A stretch of 64,000 nt of DNA from Polyodon spathula (GCF_017654505.1 NC_054547.1:20949975-21013974), one strand, 5' to 3'; counted from the first letter of the stretch, positions 12,994-24,061 are shown. The notes: a model not told the origin generated them from the letters alone. Translations and numbers: made by a program.

Positions 12994-14350
12994 TGGTCGT
13001 GGAACCCAAGAAGGTGGCGTTACTGGATGCCCCATTACACTGGGGCAGACATTTGAGGCGACCATTGATGTGAGCCTTGAGAGGTCCCACAAGGCCATGG
13101 AGGTCGCCTCCAAGTTTTTGCTCCTTCCGGTTAACCATCAGTGCCTAAGGCGGCAATCACAGCCTGCTGGGGTAAAAGAATCTGAACACCGCCCTCCACC
13201 ACAGAGTAGACAAGCAGGCAGAGACAGAGCCAGTGGCAAGCCACCAAACCCCCCACAACCGGACTGACCAACGGCAATGATCCCTGGCAAGGCTGCACCC
13301 AGGACTTCTGGGTGCTATCGACAATGAGACACGGATACGCTCTACAATTCCGCATAGGTCCGCCACCATTCAAGGTTGTGCTCCTCAACACTATCGAAAG
13401 TATGGTTCCCAAGTGGGATCTAGAGCAGGTACTGCAGGTCCTTATGGGTCCCCCATTCGAGCCCATGGAGTCAGCAGAACTGCGCCCTGTTTCATTGAAG
13501 GTGGCATTTTTAATAGCCATTATGTCTGCCAGACGAGTAAGTGAGCTTCATGCACTGTCTGTTGATGACACATGCATGGCCTTACGGGAAATGACTTGCG
13601 GGTAACATTAAGAACAAATCCATCCTTTTTGCCAAAGGAGGCATCCTTTTTCCATATTAACCAACCAGTGGTTTTGGAAACTTTCAGACCTCCCCTGCAC
13701 AAGACAAAGGAGGACCGTAGCCAGCACATGCTCTGCCCAGTTCAGGCTCTGAGCTGTTATCTGGATAGGACACCGTCCTGGAGACAGTCCAACCCTATCG
13801 AAGCAACATCTAACGCACTGGGTGGCAGAAGCGATACACTTGCCATATGTACTGACGGACTCCCCCTTACCAGGGGATATTAAGGCCCATTCTACCAGTG
13901 GCAGGGCGACTTTGTGGGCTCTCCTTCATGGAGCCTCCTTAGATGAACTATACAATGCTGCTACATAGAAAGGTAAGAACATAAGAAAGTTTACAAACGA
14001 GAGGAGGCCATTTGGCCCATCTTGCTCGTTTGGTTGTTAGTAGCTTATTGATCCCAAAATCTCATCAAGCAGCTTCTTGAAGGATCCCAGGGTGTCAGCT
14101 TCAACAACATTACTGGGAAATTGATTCCAGACCCTCACAATTCTCTGTGTAAAAAAGTGCCTCCTATTTTCTGTTCTGAATGCCCCTTTGTCTAAACTCC
14201 ATTTGTGACCCCTGGTCCTTGGTTTTTTTTTCAGGCTGAAAAAGTCCCTTGGGTCGACACTGTCAATACCTTTTAGAATTTTGAATGTTTGAAAGGTAGT
14301 CAGATGTTTGCACGTTTTTAACGCCTTGATGTGGCAAACTGAGCAAGACC
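12994..14350 (+). pseudogene. DIRS element: RT start fused to tyrosine recombinase, broken
   Basis: A DIRS-type RT opening (WVLSTMRHGYALQF, 13,305-13,350) passes straight into a tyrosine recombinase (VPKWDLEQVLQVLMGPPFEP from 13,400), so the RT/RNase H body is deleted. The recombinase shows SARRVSELHALSV (first catalytic Arg) and MLCPVQALSCYLDRT. The HxxR box reads HSTS where Arg is expected (13,890), followed by WALLHGASLDELYNAAT. After the CR1 insertion at 13,968-14,291 it resumes KGSQMFARF, then TAA at 14,319-14,321 exactly where the catalytic Tyr codon belongs, then RLDVAN. Such enzymes join a circular cDNA into the genome without target duplication; this copy cannot. Confidence 0.82.
13976..14290 (-). 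mobile_element. CR1-type LINE copy C, 3'-end fragment with 8 bp target duplication
   Basis: About 315 bp of the CR1-type 3' end (thumb region, hairpin, tail ATAAGAACTTAC on the minus strand). The 8-mer GAAAGGTA occurs at 13,968-13,975 and 14,291-14,298, flanking it. Removing the fragment and one 8-mer restores a continuous recombinase frame on both sides, apart from pre-existing point stops, which confirms the insertion and its borders. Confidence 0.9.
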
Positions 14351-14775
14351 AGCAGGCGGCATGCCCTTAGGCGTCATATGGTTTCTGTGACTATAGCCGT
14401 AAGACTGTACTGTCGGTAATCTGGAGCCACGACAGCTTTGGTACATCTTCCCATTCGATAATGGTTGTCATTCAATCGAAAGGGAATATTAGGTTATTAC
14501 CATAACCCTGGTTCCCTGAAAGAGAATGACAACCATTACCTTTCAAGGTCGTGTCTCCAGTCAACCTCTGATTTTGAAAGAAAATGGCGATATGTTACTG
14601 TGAGGACGTCCCTCTTCAACAGGAGGTGGGGGGGACTTCCCCCTCACAGCAGGGCCCGATAGGGCAGCTTTTTAATATATGCTCAGTGATTGATGGTCAG
14701 AGAGGGCTCTTTCCCATTCGGTAATGGTTATCATTCTCTTTCAGGGAACCAGGGTTATGGTGAGAACCTAACGTT
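14351..14775 (+). mobile_element. DIRS terminal region with inverted repeats
   Basis: A 50 bp segment at 14,491-14,540 is the reverse complement of 14,720-14,769 with only about three mismatches (shared core CCATAACCCTGGTTCCCTGA and its complement). In addition 14,448-14,473 repeats at 14,711-14,736 in direct orientation (TTCCCATTCG, TAATGGTT, TCATTC). Such nested inverted and direct repeats downstream of the recombinase are what DIRS elements use to circularise their cDNA. No ORF here. Confidence 0.65.
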
Positions 14776-16836
14776 TGATACAATTGGCTTAACAATGGTG
14801 TCAATAGGATTTTAAAAAGGTCATCTTAATGGTGAGGTCGCCTGAGGTGGCCTCAAAGCTAATTTTTATTGTATATGTCACATATCATATCCTGTGCTAC
14901 ACATAGTGACACCAAAAGACAGTCAAAGTTTCCATATGCATAGGTACTATATATATATATAGTATACTGTACTGCAGTAAGGCTCAAGTTATCCATTAAG
15001 GTTTAAGCATTTAACTTCAATTACTAAAACAATATTAACAAATATTGATAAAAATGGCTTGGATACATAACAAAATAAACACATTATTTTTACATTTGAA
15101 AAGAGAGTGATAATTAAACCAATCTTTTAAACTTGAAATAGCCAATAGTATTCTGTTTACACTGCATGAAACTGAGGGGCACTGTCTGAATACATTGTGG
15201 TGCCACTGTATGTCGTACATGCTCTTGTTCTAACATGAGCCTTTGTATATTTTTTAATAAGTAGGTAGATAAATATATGTAATATATATAGTAAAATGTA
15301 TAAATTAATTTAAAAAAATAAACTAAATGGGTGTTATGTCAAGTTATTCAAACTGTTGTAGAATATTAAAGAAACCAACAAGAAGAATTCAAGAACAGTT
15401 CCAGAATATCAAGTATCATTTAATTCTTTTAAACAGAAAACATAATTCAAGAGCTTTGTGAGTATGGTTTAGTGGGGCAAATTTCCAAAAAGTTTACTCC
15501 AGTCTAATTAACTCTGGGGAGAATAAACCCTCTATATTTTACAAAACTGGAACCAAGTAATATAATTCAAATTTTGTGGAGTATAAGGTTTTATTTCTCA
15601 TTTTGTAGCATTATCATTTTTCACTTTAAAAAACTAGCAGTTATTTAAAGACTCAACCTTTTTGTAATAGCTGTGTCTACATTGCTACACTTGTTATACG
15701 GTTGCTTTGCTTTTTAAAGAGATGCGATTGAACAGCAAATGTATAAACTATATTGTTTTTTCTTTTTCTCTCAGTTTCAGATTGCCCAATATTTTGGTCT
15801 ACCTGTCCATAAAAGTAAGCCCATTTCACGGTTAATTTAATTTTTTTTTGTTTTAATTTACCTGTGTGTTCAAGTCTCCTTAGCGGCAGTTTATAATCCA
15901 GAACTGGTATCAGCACCGCAATGTTCAAAGAGACCAAATGAAAAAGATCAAATGCTGGAAGCAGTATTTTGGATGATACTTGTAACCTCACTGAGCAAAT
16001 AATTGCTATGGGGCAATGAACCCAGGGAAAAAGAGGCCACGTCACAATTCAGGCAGTTTGTTCCTACTGATGGTAATGACCCCAAACTTAAAGTGACACT
16101 ATCCCTGCCATGAATCCATAAACTATCCCTGCCATGAATCCATACACTATCCCTGCCATCAATCCATACTCTAGCTTTGTCAGGCATCCTATGAATAATT
16201 GGCTGCATAATAAAAGACTTGAATTGTATTCTTGAATTGGGGGTACAGTTAAATGTCCACTGAGACCCAAAGATTTGTGAGGTCTTGAAAGCTAATAAAC
16301 AGATCACATCTTCAATTCTATTATTACTATCACCTTGATTAACACAAGTTAGATTGAGAAGTAGAGCAAATGAATGGGGTACAATTCTGAATGATTGCAA
16401 ACATCATAAAGATGAAAACATTGAACACAAAACTTTGAACCCAAACAATGGTTGAAGAAAAATAAAAAGTAGTTGGAGCACATCCTTATCCCTTGCAGCA
16501 TCCCGGTGCCAACTTCTAAAAAACAAACAATAAAATAATAAATCTATGAGACGTGTTCATGCCGGAGAACAAAAACCAAAACTAATATATGTAAATACAT
16601 GTATAATTATAACCATCTGCACCACCTGACACATTTTGCTGAATGTGAAAAATATAAAATATAAAAAAATAAAAAGTCCCCCCCCCCCCCCCCACCCAAA
16701 AAAAAAAAAAAATCTATCACATAACGTGATATCTACTTTTGCATGACTGAAGGCAACGGAGGGAAAAAAAAAACTAAAAAAGGAAGAAATCTCTGGGCGC
16801 CCTAGATCTACCTCTCCTCCAGACCTAGTTTGAAAA
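14776..16836. other. Intergenic; short tandem repeat and homopolymers
   Basis: About 2 kb, A/T rich, with no recognised gene. It contains an (AT)n patch at 14,950-14,962, three copies of a 24 bp unit (ACTATCCCTGCCATGAATCC) at 16,098-16,168, and a C16/A15 homopolymer pair at 16,678-16,711. A polypyrimidine-AG followed by GTAAGC at 15,775/15,814 could mimic a tiny exon, but there is nothing else to support it. Confidence 0.55.
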
Positions 16837-19037
16837 GTGGAAAAGTACAGAGCAGTTTAGAAGCAGAAAGGAGAAATTGCATCTTGAATTGCTTTAATCA
16901 GAAAACAGAGGACATTGGGGAAACACAGCCGCGTGTGTTTTTCTGATAACAAACAAGCTGAAACTCGGAGCAGCTGATTCAAATTCAGCGCCGTTTTGAG
17001 ACACGGGCGAGGGGAGGAGCCGACAGCACAGCAGAACAACGCAGTTAAACGAGGCAGTCTTCCCAGCGACAGCGAGTGGAAGCGACAGCAAGTGGGAGAA
17101 GTACAGCGTGGAAAAGTACAGAGCAGTTTCGAAGCAGAAAGGAGAAATTGCATCTTGAATTGCTTTAATCAGAAAACAGAGGACATTGGGGAAACACAGC
17201 CGCGTGTGTTTTTCTGATAACAAACAAGCTGAAACTCGGAGCAGCTGATTCAAATTCAGCGCCGTTTTGAGACACGGGCGAGGGGAGGAGCCGACAGCAC
17301 AGCAGAACAACGCAGTTAAACGAGGCAGTCTTCCCAGCGACAGCGAGTGGAAGCGACAGCAAGTGGGAGAAGTACAGCGTGGAAAAGTACAGAGCAGTTT
17401 CGAAGCAGAAAGGAGAAATTGCATCTTGAATTGCTTTAATCAGAAAACAAGGACACAGCCGCGTGTGTTTTTCTGATAACAAACAAGCTGAAACTCGGAG
17501 CAGCTGATTCAAATTCAGCGCCGTTTTGAGACACGGGCGAGGGGAGGAGCCGACAGCACAGCAGAACAACGCAGTTAAACGAGGCAGTCTTCCCAGCGAC
17601 AGCGAGTGGAAGCGACAGCAAGTGGGAGAAGTACAGCGTGGAAAAGTACAGAGCAGTTTCGAAGCAGAAAGGAGAAATTGCATCTTGAATTGCTTTAATC
17701 AGAAAACAGAGGACATTGGGGAAACACAGCCGCGTGTGTTTTTCTGATAACAAACAAGCTGAAACTCGGAGCAGCTGATTCAAATTCAGCGCCGTTTTGA
17801 GACACGGGCGAGGGGAGGAGCCGACAGCACAGCAGAACAACGCAGTTAAACGAGGCAGTCTTCCCAGCGACAGCGAGTGGAAGCGACAGCAAGTGGGAGA
17901 AGTACAGCGTGGAAAAGTACAGAGCAGTTTCGAAGCAGAAAGGAGAAATTGCATCTTGAATTGCTTTAATCAGAAAACAGAGGACATTGGGGAAACACAG
18001 CCGCGTGTGTTTTTCTGATAACAAACAAGCTGAAACTCGGAGCAGCTGATTCAAATTCAGCGCCGTTTTGAGACACGGGCGAGGGGAGGAGCCGACAGCA
18101 CAGCAGAACAACGCAGTTAAACGAGGCAGTCTTCCCAGCGACAGCGAGTGGAAGCGACAGCGAGTGGGAGAAGTACAGCGTGGAAAAGTACAGAGCAGTT
18201 TCGAAGCAGAAAGGAGAAATTGCATCTTGAATTGCTTTAATCAGAAAACAGAGGACATTGGGGAAACACAGCCGCGTGTGTTTTTCTGATAACAAACAAG
18301 CTGAAACTCGGAGCAGCTGATTCAAATTCAGCGCCGTTTTGAGACACGGGCGAGGGGAGGAGCCGACAGCACAGCAGAACAACGCAGTTAAACGAGGCAG
18401 TCTTCCCAGCGACAGCGAGTGGAAGCGACAGCGAGTGGGAGAAGTACAGCGTGGAAAAGTACAGAGCAGTTTCGAAGCAGAAAGGAGAAATTGCATCTTG
18501 AATTGCTTTAATCAGAAAACAGAGGACATTGGGGAAACACAGCAGCAGCGTGTGTGTTTTTCTGATAACAAACAAGCTGAAACTCGGAGCAGCTGATTCA
18601 AATTCAGCGCCGTTTTGAGACACGGGCGAGGGGAGGAGCCGACAGCACAGCAGAACAACGCAGTTAAACGAGGCAGTCTTCCCAGCGACAGCGAGTGGAA
18701 GCGACAGCAAGTGGGAGAAGTACAGCGTGGAAAAGTACAGAGCAGTTTCGAAGCAGAAAGGAGAAATTGCATCTTGAATTGCTTTAATCAGAAAAAAGAG
18801 GACATTGGGGAAACACAGCCGCGTGTGTTTTTCTGATAACAAACAAGCTGAAACTCGGAGCAGCTGATTCAAATTCAGCGCCGTTTTGAGACACGGGCGA
18901 GGGGAGGAGCCGACAGCACAGCAGAACAACGCAGTTAAACGAGGCAGTCTTCCCAGCGACAGCGAGTGGAAGCGACAGCGAGTGGCAGAAGTACAGGCGT
19001 GGAAAAGTACAGAGCAGTTTCGAAGCAGTTTGAAAGC
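16837..19037 (+). repeat. Tandem 5' monomers (eight units) of CR1-type copy D
   Basis: Units start at GTGGAAAAGTACAGAGCAG: 16,837, 17,108, 17,379, 17,638, 17,909, 18,180, 18,451 and 18,727, with a partial ninth from 18,999. Lengths are 271, 271, 259 (12 bp deletion), 271, 271, 271, 276 and 272. Units are nearly identical. Each holds a G/C-rich box (GGGCGAGGGGAGGAGCC) and no obvious TATA motif. Copy J carries about 1.2 of the same monomer in the same place before ORF1, which shows the monomer is part of the element and not a chance satellite. By analogy with rodent L1 monomers they could be a TATA-less promoter; this is inference. Confidence 0.9.
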
Positions 19038-19094
19038 AGGCTGACGGCTGCAGAAGAAACTAAACTTAAAAAAAAAAAAAAAAATACCCTCAAC

Positions 19095-20042
19095 CTGGTC
19101 TTCAAGCCAGTAATCTGTGACACCTGCTTGATGTGGGAAATCCGAGAAAACCCAGCGGAGCTAAACCAAGTGTGGGTAAAGTGCCGCGCGATCCAGGATT
19201 TACAGAAACTAGTAAGTATGCTAGAAATGGAGCTGGAGGAAGTGAGACAGCAACAGGATCTTGAGGAACTGGCACACCCACAATTCATGGAAGTCTGCAT
19301 CACCCCTAACAGACTGAAAGCCACCAGGGAGATAGAAGGTCAGAACAGCTGGGTTCAGGTAGGCAGAAGCAGGGAAAAAAAGAAACTTCCTCAAACACAA
19401 CCACCAGAAATCAAAACAACCAACAGATTTGAGTCACTTCAGAATTTTGATGAGTAGAACCAACAACAAGAGAATGAAAGGAACAACATCCAGGATCCCA
19501 TTGACAGTGGTGACCAGGCAGCAAAAAGAAGGGAGGTCATGATTGCTGGGGACTCCATATTGAGAAACACAGCAAGTTCAATTTGCAGTTTGGACCCCCT
19601 TACTACAAAAGTTTGCTGCCTTCCGGGAGCCTCGGTCAAGCACATCACTGAGAATGTGGACAGGCTCCTAGAACGAACAGGAGACGACCCGGTAGTAGTC
19701 GTCCACATCGGTACAAACAACATTGGAAGAGACAGACCAAAATCCCCGCAAAACAAATTCAGAGAGCTAGGAAGGAAATTAAAAGAGAAAACCAAAACTG
19801 TGGTATTTTCTGGTATACTACCGGCACCTTGCAAAGGACCATATGGACAGCTGGAAATAATTAATCAAAACGCATGGCTGAAGACGTGGTGCACACGGGA
19901 AGGCTTCACCTATCTTGATCATTGGACCACATTCTACAACGAGGACTATCTGTATAGACGGGATGGACTGCATTTAAATAACAAGGGAACTAGTCTACTT
20001 GGAGAAAAGATCCTCGAGCAGGTTCGGAAGCATTTAAACTAG
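19095..20042 (+). pseudogene. CR1-type ORF1 (esterase-domain protein), copy D, broken
   Basis: Aligned with copy J, the start codon is CTG at 19,095-19,097 instead of ATG. A Cys-pair motif (CDTC ... expected CVKC) reads WVKC, losing one ligand. A coiled-coil-like stretch follows (LVSMLEMELEEVRQQQDLEE). A TAG at 19,455-19,457 replaces CAG. The second half (19,539-20,042) is an SGNH/GDSL esterase fold: AGDSILRN (Ser), GAS, GTNNIGRD (Asn), and DGLHLNNKG with the catalytic Asp and His intact. CR1 ORF1 proteins with esterase domains bind RNA and may act on lipids or help particle assembly. Confidence 0.85.
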
Positions 20043-20116
20043 AAAGGAAGGGGGGAGAAATCAACAAAAAAACAGAAGGGAGACCGCATCAAAACAAGAA
20101 CAACAACTCAGGTAAG

Positions 20117-22877
20117 ACAACCATTAAATGTATTTATCTAAATGCTAGAAGTATCAGAAACAAAATTCTAGAACTTGAAGCTACTGCACTAACAGGTAAC
20201 TATGATGTGATAGGTGTTACAGAAACTTGGTTGTCTGAGAGTGATGGGGACGAATATAATATTTGTGGGTATACACTGTATAGGAAAGACAGGCAGGACA
20301 GAAGAGGAGGAGGGGTAGCGCTATACATAAGAAACAGTCTTGAAGCCCAGGTGTTAAACCTGGACAAAGAAAATAAAGCCGAATCAATATGGGTCAGAAT
20401 AACGGACAAAAATTCAAAGGGCATAATAATAGGAGCATGCTATAGACCGCCAGATTCAGACGGTGAGCACAATAATCTGTGACATTAGAAATGTGTGTAG
20501 CAAAGGAGAAGCCATACTAATGGGGGATTTCAACTTCCCCCAAATAAAATGGGAAAACCCGGTGGGTAGCGCGAAGGATGAAATAGAAATGGTGGAAATG
20601 ACAAATGACTGCTTCCTAACACAATTTGTCAAGGCACCGACTAGAGGGGAGGCATGCCTTGATTTAGTCTTTTCAAATAACGAAGATAGAATAACTAAAA
20701 CAGAGGTCAGAGAACCACTGGCAAACTCAGACCACAACATGGTCTCATTTGAAGTGTTTTTTAAATCCCCAAAAGTAATGATCTAAAGCTAAGGTTTACA
20801 ATTTTAGAAAAGCAAACTATGAAGGTATGAAACAGAGACTAACAGAAGTAGATTGGAGTAAAATAGAGAAAACACCCACAGAAGAAGGATGGTTGTTCTT
20901 CAAAAACGTAGTACTAGAGGCGCAAAACAATTACATCCCTAAAGTAGACAAATCTAAATGTAAAACTAAATTGCCAAAATGGTTTAATAGATCAATTAAA
21001 AAAAATATTCAGTGAAAAAAGGCACTTTACAGAGCATTAAAAAAGGACCAAAAAGAAAGTACGCAGAAAGAGTACACAGAACTGCAAATGCAAGTCAAAA
21101 AGGAAGTTAGAAAGGCCAAGAGAGAAATAGAAATGAACATTGCTAAGGGAGCTAAAACCAATTCCAAAATGTTTTTCCAATATTACAACAGCAAGAGAAC
21201 ATTCAAAGAGGAGATTAAATGTTTAAGAGATACAAATGGCAAAATCATAGGGAAGAAAAAAAAATAGCAAATATGTTAAATGATTACTTTTCACAAGTTT
21301 TTACAAAGGAAGATACTGACAACATGCCCCACATGTCATCAAGTTCCTATCCAGTTTTAAATAACTTTAGCATAACTGAGGCAGAAGTGTTAAAGGGACT
21401 AGGAGCTCTTAAAATAAACAAATCCCCTGGGCCGGATGAGATCCTCCCAGTAGTACTCAAAGAAATGAAAGAAGTAATTTACAAACCGCTAACCAAGATC
21501 ATGCAGCAGTCTCTTGACACAGGGGTGGTACCGACAGACTGGAAAATTGCAAACGTAATACCGATCCACAAAAAGGGAAACAAAACTGAACCAGGTAACT
21601 ACAGACCAGTAAGCCTGACTTCTATTATATGCAAACTTATAGAAACTATAATAAGATCCAAAATGGAAAATTACCTATATGGTAACAGGGTCCTGGGAGA
21701 CAGTCAACATGGTTTTAGGAAAGGGAGATCGTGTCTAACTAACTTGCTTGATTTTTTTGAGGATGCAACATCGATAATGGATAATTGCAAAGCATATGAC
21801 ATGGTTTATTTAGATTTCCAGAAAGCTTTTGACAAAGTCCCGCACAAAAGATTAATTCTCAAACTGAACGCAGTTGGGATTCAAGGAAACGCATGTACAT
21901 GGATTAGGGAGTGGTTAACATGTAGAAAACAGAAAGTACTGATTAGAGGAAAAACCTCAGAATGGAGTGTGGTAACCAGCGGTGTACCACAGGGATCAGT
22001 ATTAGGTCCTCTGCTATTCCTAATCTACATTAATGATTTAGATTCTGGTATAGTAAGCAAACTTGTTAAATTTGCAGACGACACAAAAGTAGGAGGAGTG
22101 GCAAACACTGTTGCAGCAGCAAAGGTCATTCAAAATGATCTAGACAAGATTCAGAACTGGGCAGACACATGGCAAATGACATTTAATAGAGAAAAGTGTA
22201 AGGTACTGCATGCAGGAAATAAAAATGTACATTATAAATATCATATGGGAGATATTGAAATTGGAGAAGGAATCTATGAAAAAGACCTAGGAGTTTTTGT
22301 TGACTCAGAAATGTCTTCATCTAGACAATGTGGGGAAGCTATAAAAAAGGCTAACAAGATGCTCGGATACATTGTGAAAAGTGTTGAATTTAAATCAAGG
22401 GAAGTAATGTTAAAACTGTACAATGCACTAGTAAGACCTCATCTTGAATATTGTGTTCAGTTCTGGTCACCTCGCTATAAAAAAGATATTGCTGCTCTAG
22501 AAAGAGTGCAAAGAAGAGCGACCAGAATTATTCCGGGCTTAAAAGGCATGTCATATGCAGCTAGGCTAAAAGAATTGAATCTGTTCAGTCTTGAACAAAG
22601 AAGACTACGTGGCGACCTAATTCAAGCATTCAAAATTCTAAAAGGTATTGACAGTGTCGACCCAAGGGACTTTTTCAGCCTGAAAAAAGAAACAAGGACC
22701 AGGGGTCACAAATGGAGTTTAGAAAAAGGGGCATTCAGAACAGAAAATAGCAGGCACTTTTTTACACAGAGAATTGTGAGGGTCTGGAATCAACTCCCCA
22801 GTAATGTTGTTGAAGCTGACACCCTGGGATCCTTCAAGAAGCTGCTTGATGAGATTCTGGGATCAATAAGCTGCTAA
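20117..22877 (+). pseudogene. CR1-type ORF2 (endonuclease plus reverse transcriptase), copy D
   Basis: The endonuclease reads NARSIRNKILELEA, VIGVTETWLSESDGDEYN, ACYRPPDSDGEHNN, MGDFNFPQIKW and ANSDHNMVSF. Lesions: an 8 bp loss near 20,478, a one-base insertion near 20,781 and TGA at 21,013-21,015. A change of frame near 21,245 leads into the RT, open from 21,219 to 22,877, with KSPGPDE, NYRPVSLTSI, QHGFRKGRS, YLDFQKAFDKVPH, TSGVPQGSVLGPLLFLIYIN and the catalytic KFADDTK (about 22,065). The C-terminal part includes ARLKELNLFSLEQRRLRGDL and RIVRVWNQLPSNVV. The RT core keeps all motifs I can check, so the disabling hits are upstream. Confidence 0.92.
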
Positions 22878-22879
22878 CA

Positions 22880-22951
22880 ACCAAACGAGCAAGATGGGCC
22901 GAAAGGCTTCCTCTCGTTTGTAAACTTTCTTATGTTCCTATGTTCTTTTAT
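22880..22951 (+). promoter_or_regulatory. Conserved 3' hairpin and octamer tail of CR1-type LINE
   Basis: CAAACGAG pairs perfectly with CTCGTTTG about 23 nt later, and the loop contains a second GGCC/GGCC pairing in most copies (here one side is altered, GGCC-GAAA-GGCT). TTCTTATG-type octamers follow (TTCTTATG TTCCTATG). The same structure ends copies B, C, E, F, G, I, J, K and L, with loop variants. In related LINEs the RT recognises a 3' stem-loop to prime on its own RNA, so this is the likely recognition site. Confidence 0.75.
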
Positions 22952-23835
22952 ACTTTTTCAACATCAAAATTCCATACTTTTTCCAGATTTCCATTTGTTT
23001 TTCCCAGACTTGTGTTTTAGTTAGTTTCTACCAGTTATTTGATAGTTATCCACATAGACGGGCAGCTGCAGAGCATTATAGCTTTTTGATCCAGAGCAGA
23101 AGTAAGTTTCTTCTGGTTTTCTAAAAGTATTGGTCAGAATCTGGAGGTGCATATCTAGCAAGAGACAATGCAGTTATGCAAAAGAGAAGTAAGATACAAT
23201 CTAATAAATGTTCAATATTTGAGGATTATGTTGCATTATTTACAAAAATAATTTACAAAGTTGTATACTGCAAGTATACTTGTGCCAAAATAAGATAGTA
23301 TAATGGTACCAATAGTATACTAAGACCAGACAATTTTGGCACAAGTATACTTGGAGTATGTTACTTTTTTGTAAAGGATGATATTGAATTCTGATCCAAA
23401 CTTCTTTACACCCTCTGTTAAACACTGTGGGTGGTGAAATATAATACAAATGAATAAACAAATGTGCACACATTATATATTAAAATGTGCAAGTGTCAAA
23501 TACTTAATACAGTACACCCTCGCTATAACAACCCTATTTTGGTCCAAAGCCTTTTGTTCGCTGTAGTAAAAGGACAATTCAAACCGAACAATATAAGCTG
23601 CTGGAGTAAGTTAAGGAAGTCACCTTGGATAAAGGCATTCGCTAAACTATTAATAATAATAGTACTGTTTTATTCTTTGATTTTCTCTATTTTTACAGTA
23701 TTTGTCACTACTAGCACTAAATAATAATAATAATAATAATGAGATTGTGAATAAAAGTAGAATTACAAGTACAGTACCTATTTGTGGCTGCATTCAGTGT
23801 TCTGGCTATATCCTATTCATTGAAGAACACAGTAC

Positions 23836-23867
<32 letters not shown>

Positions 23868-24061
23868 TGCCAAAAATAAATAAATAATTAATGATTTATA
23901 AGTAAAAGCGGGTACAAAGTTTCAGTTTTGTTTCAATGCAAATACGTTAATAATTAAATAATTTGTACGAGCCAACATGCTCAGCGTTTAGTTCGTCAAA
24001 CTTTTAAATAGTATTTAGTCATAATTCAGTCCATATAATTCAGGTATATCGCTCATTGCTA

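Larger units (their letters stand above)
16837..22951 (+). mobile_element. CR1-type LINE copy D, longest copy, with tandem 5' monomers
   Basis: Complete architecture in one orientation: eight ~271 bp monomers (16,837-18,998), an A-rich linker, ORF1 (19,095-20,042), ORF2 (about 20,117-22,877), a 3' hairpin (about 22,883-22,921) and a short TTCTTATG-type tail. LINEs of this group move by target-primed reverse transcription using an endonuclease and RT in ORF2. It is inactive: ORF1 has lost its ATG and gained a stop, and ORF2 carries an 8 bp deletion, a one-base insertion and a stop. The RT itself is open for 552 codons. Confidence 0.93.

Noticed and set aside
15775..15813. Possible 39 bp micro-exon
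   Set aside because: Splice-like signals are common by chance, and the stretch is too short with no supporting neighbour.
16857..18929. Long antisense ORFs (172-230 codons) across the 5' monomers of copy D
   Set aside because: They repeat the same peptide per monomer, run against the LINE and start and stop with the unit; they follow from the tandem repeat.
16837..19037. CRISPR-like array
   Set aside because: Units are ~271 bp and directly adjacent without unique spacers; the context is a eukaryotic LINE.
23505..23560. pogo/Tigger-like inverted repeat end
   Set aside because: Only one side is visible and no transposase or partner terminus was found, so it is only mentioned in the gap note.
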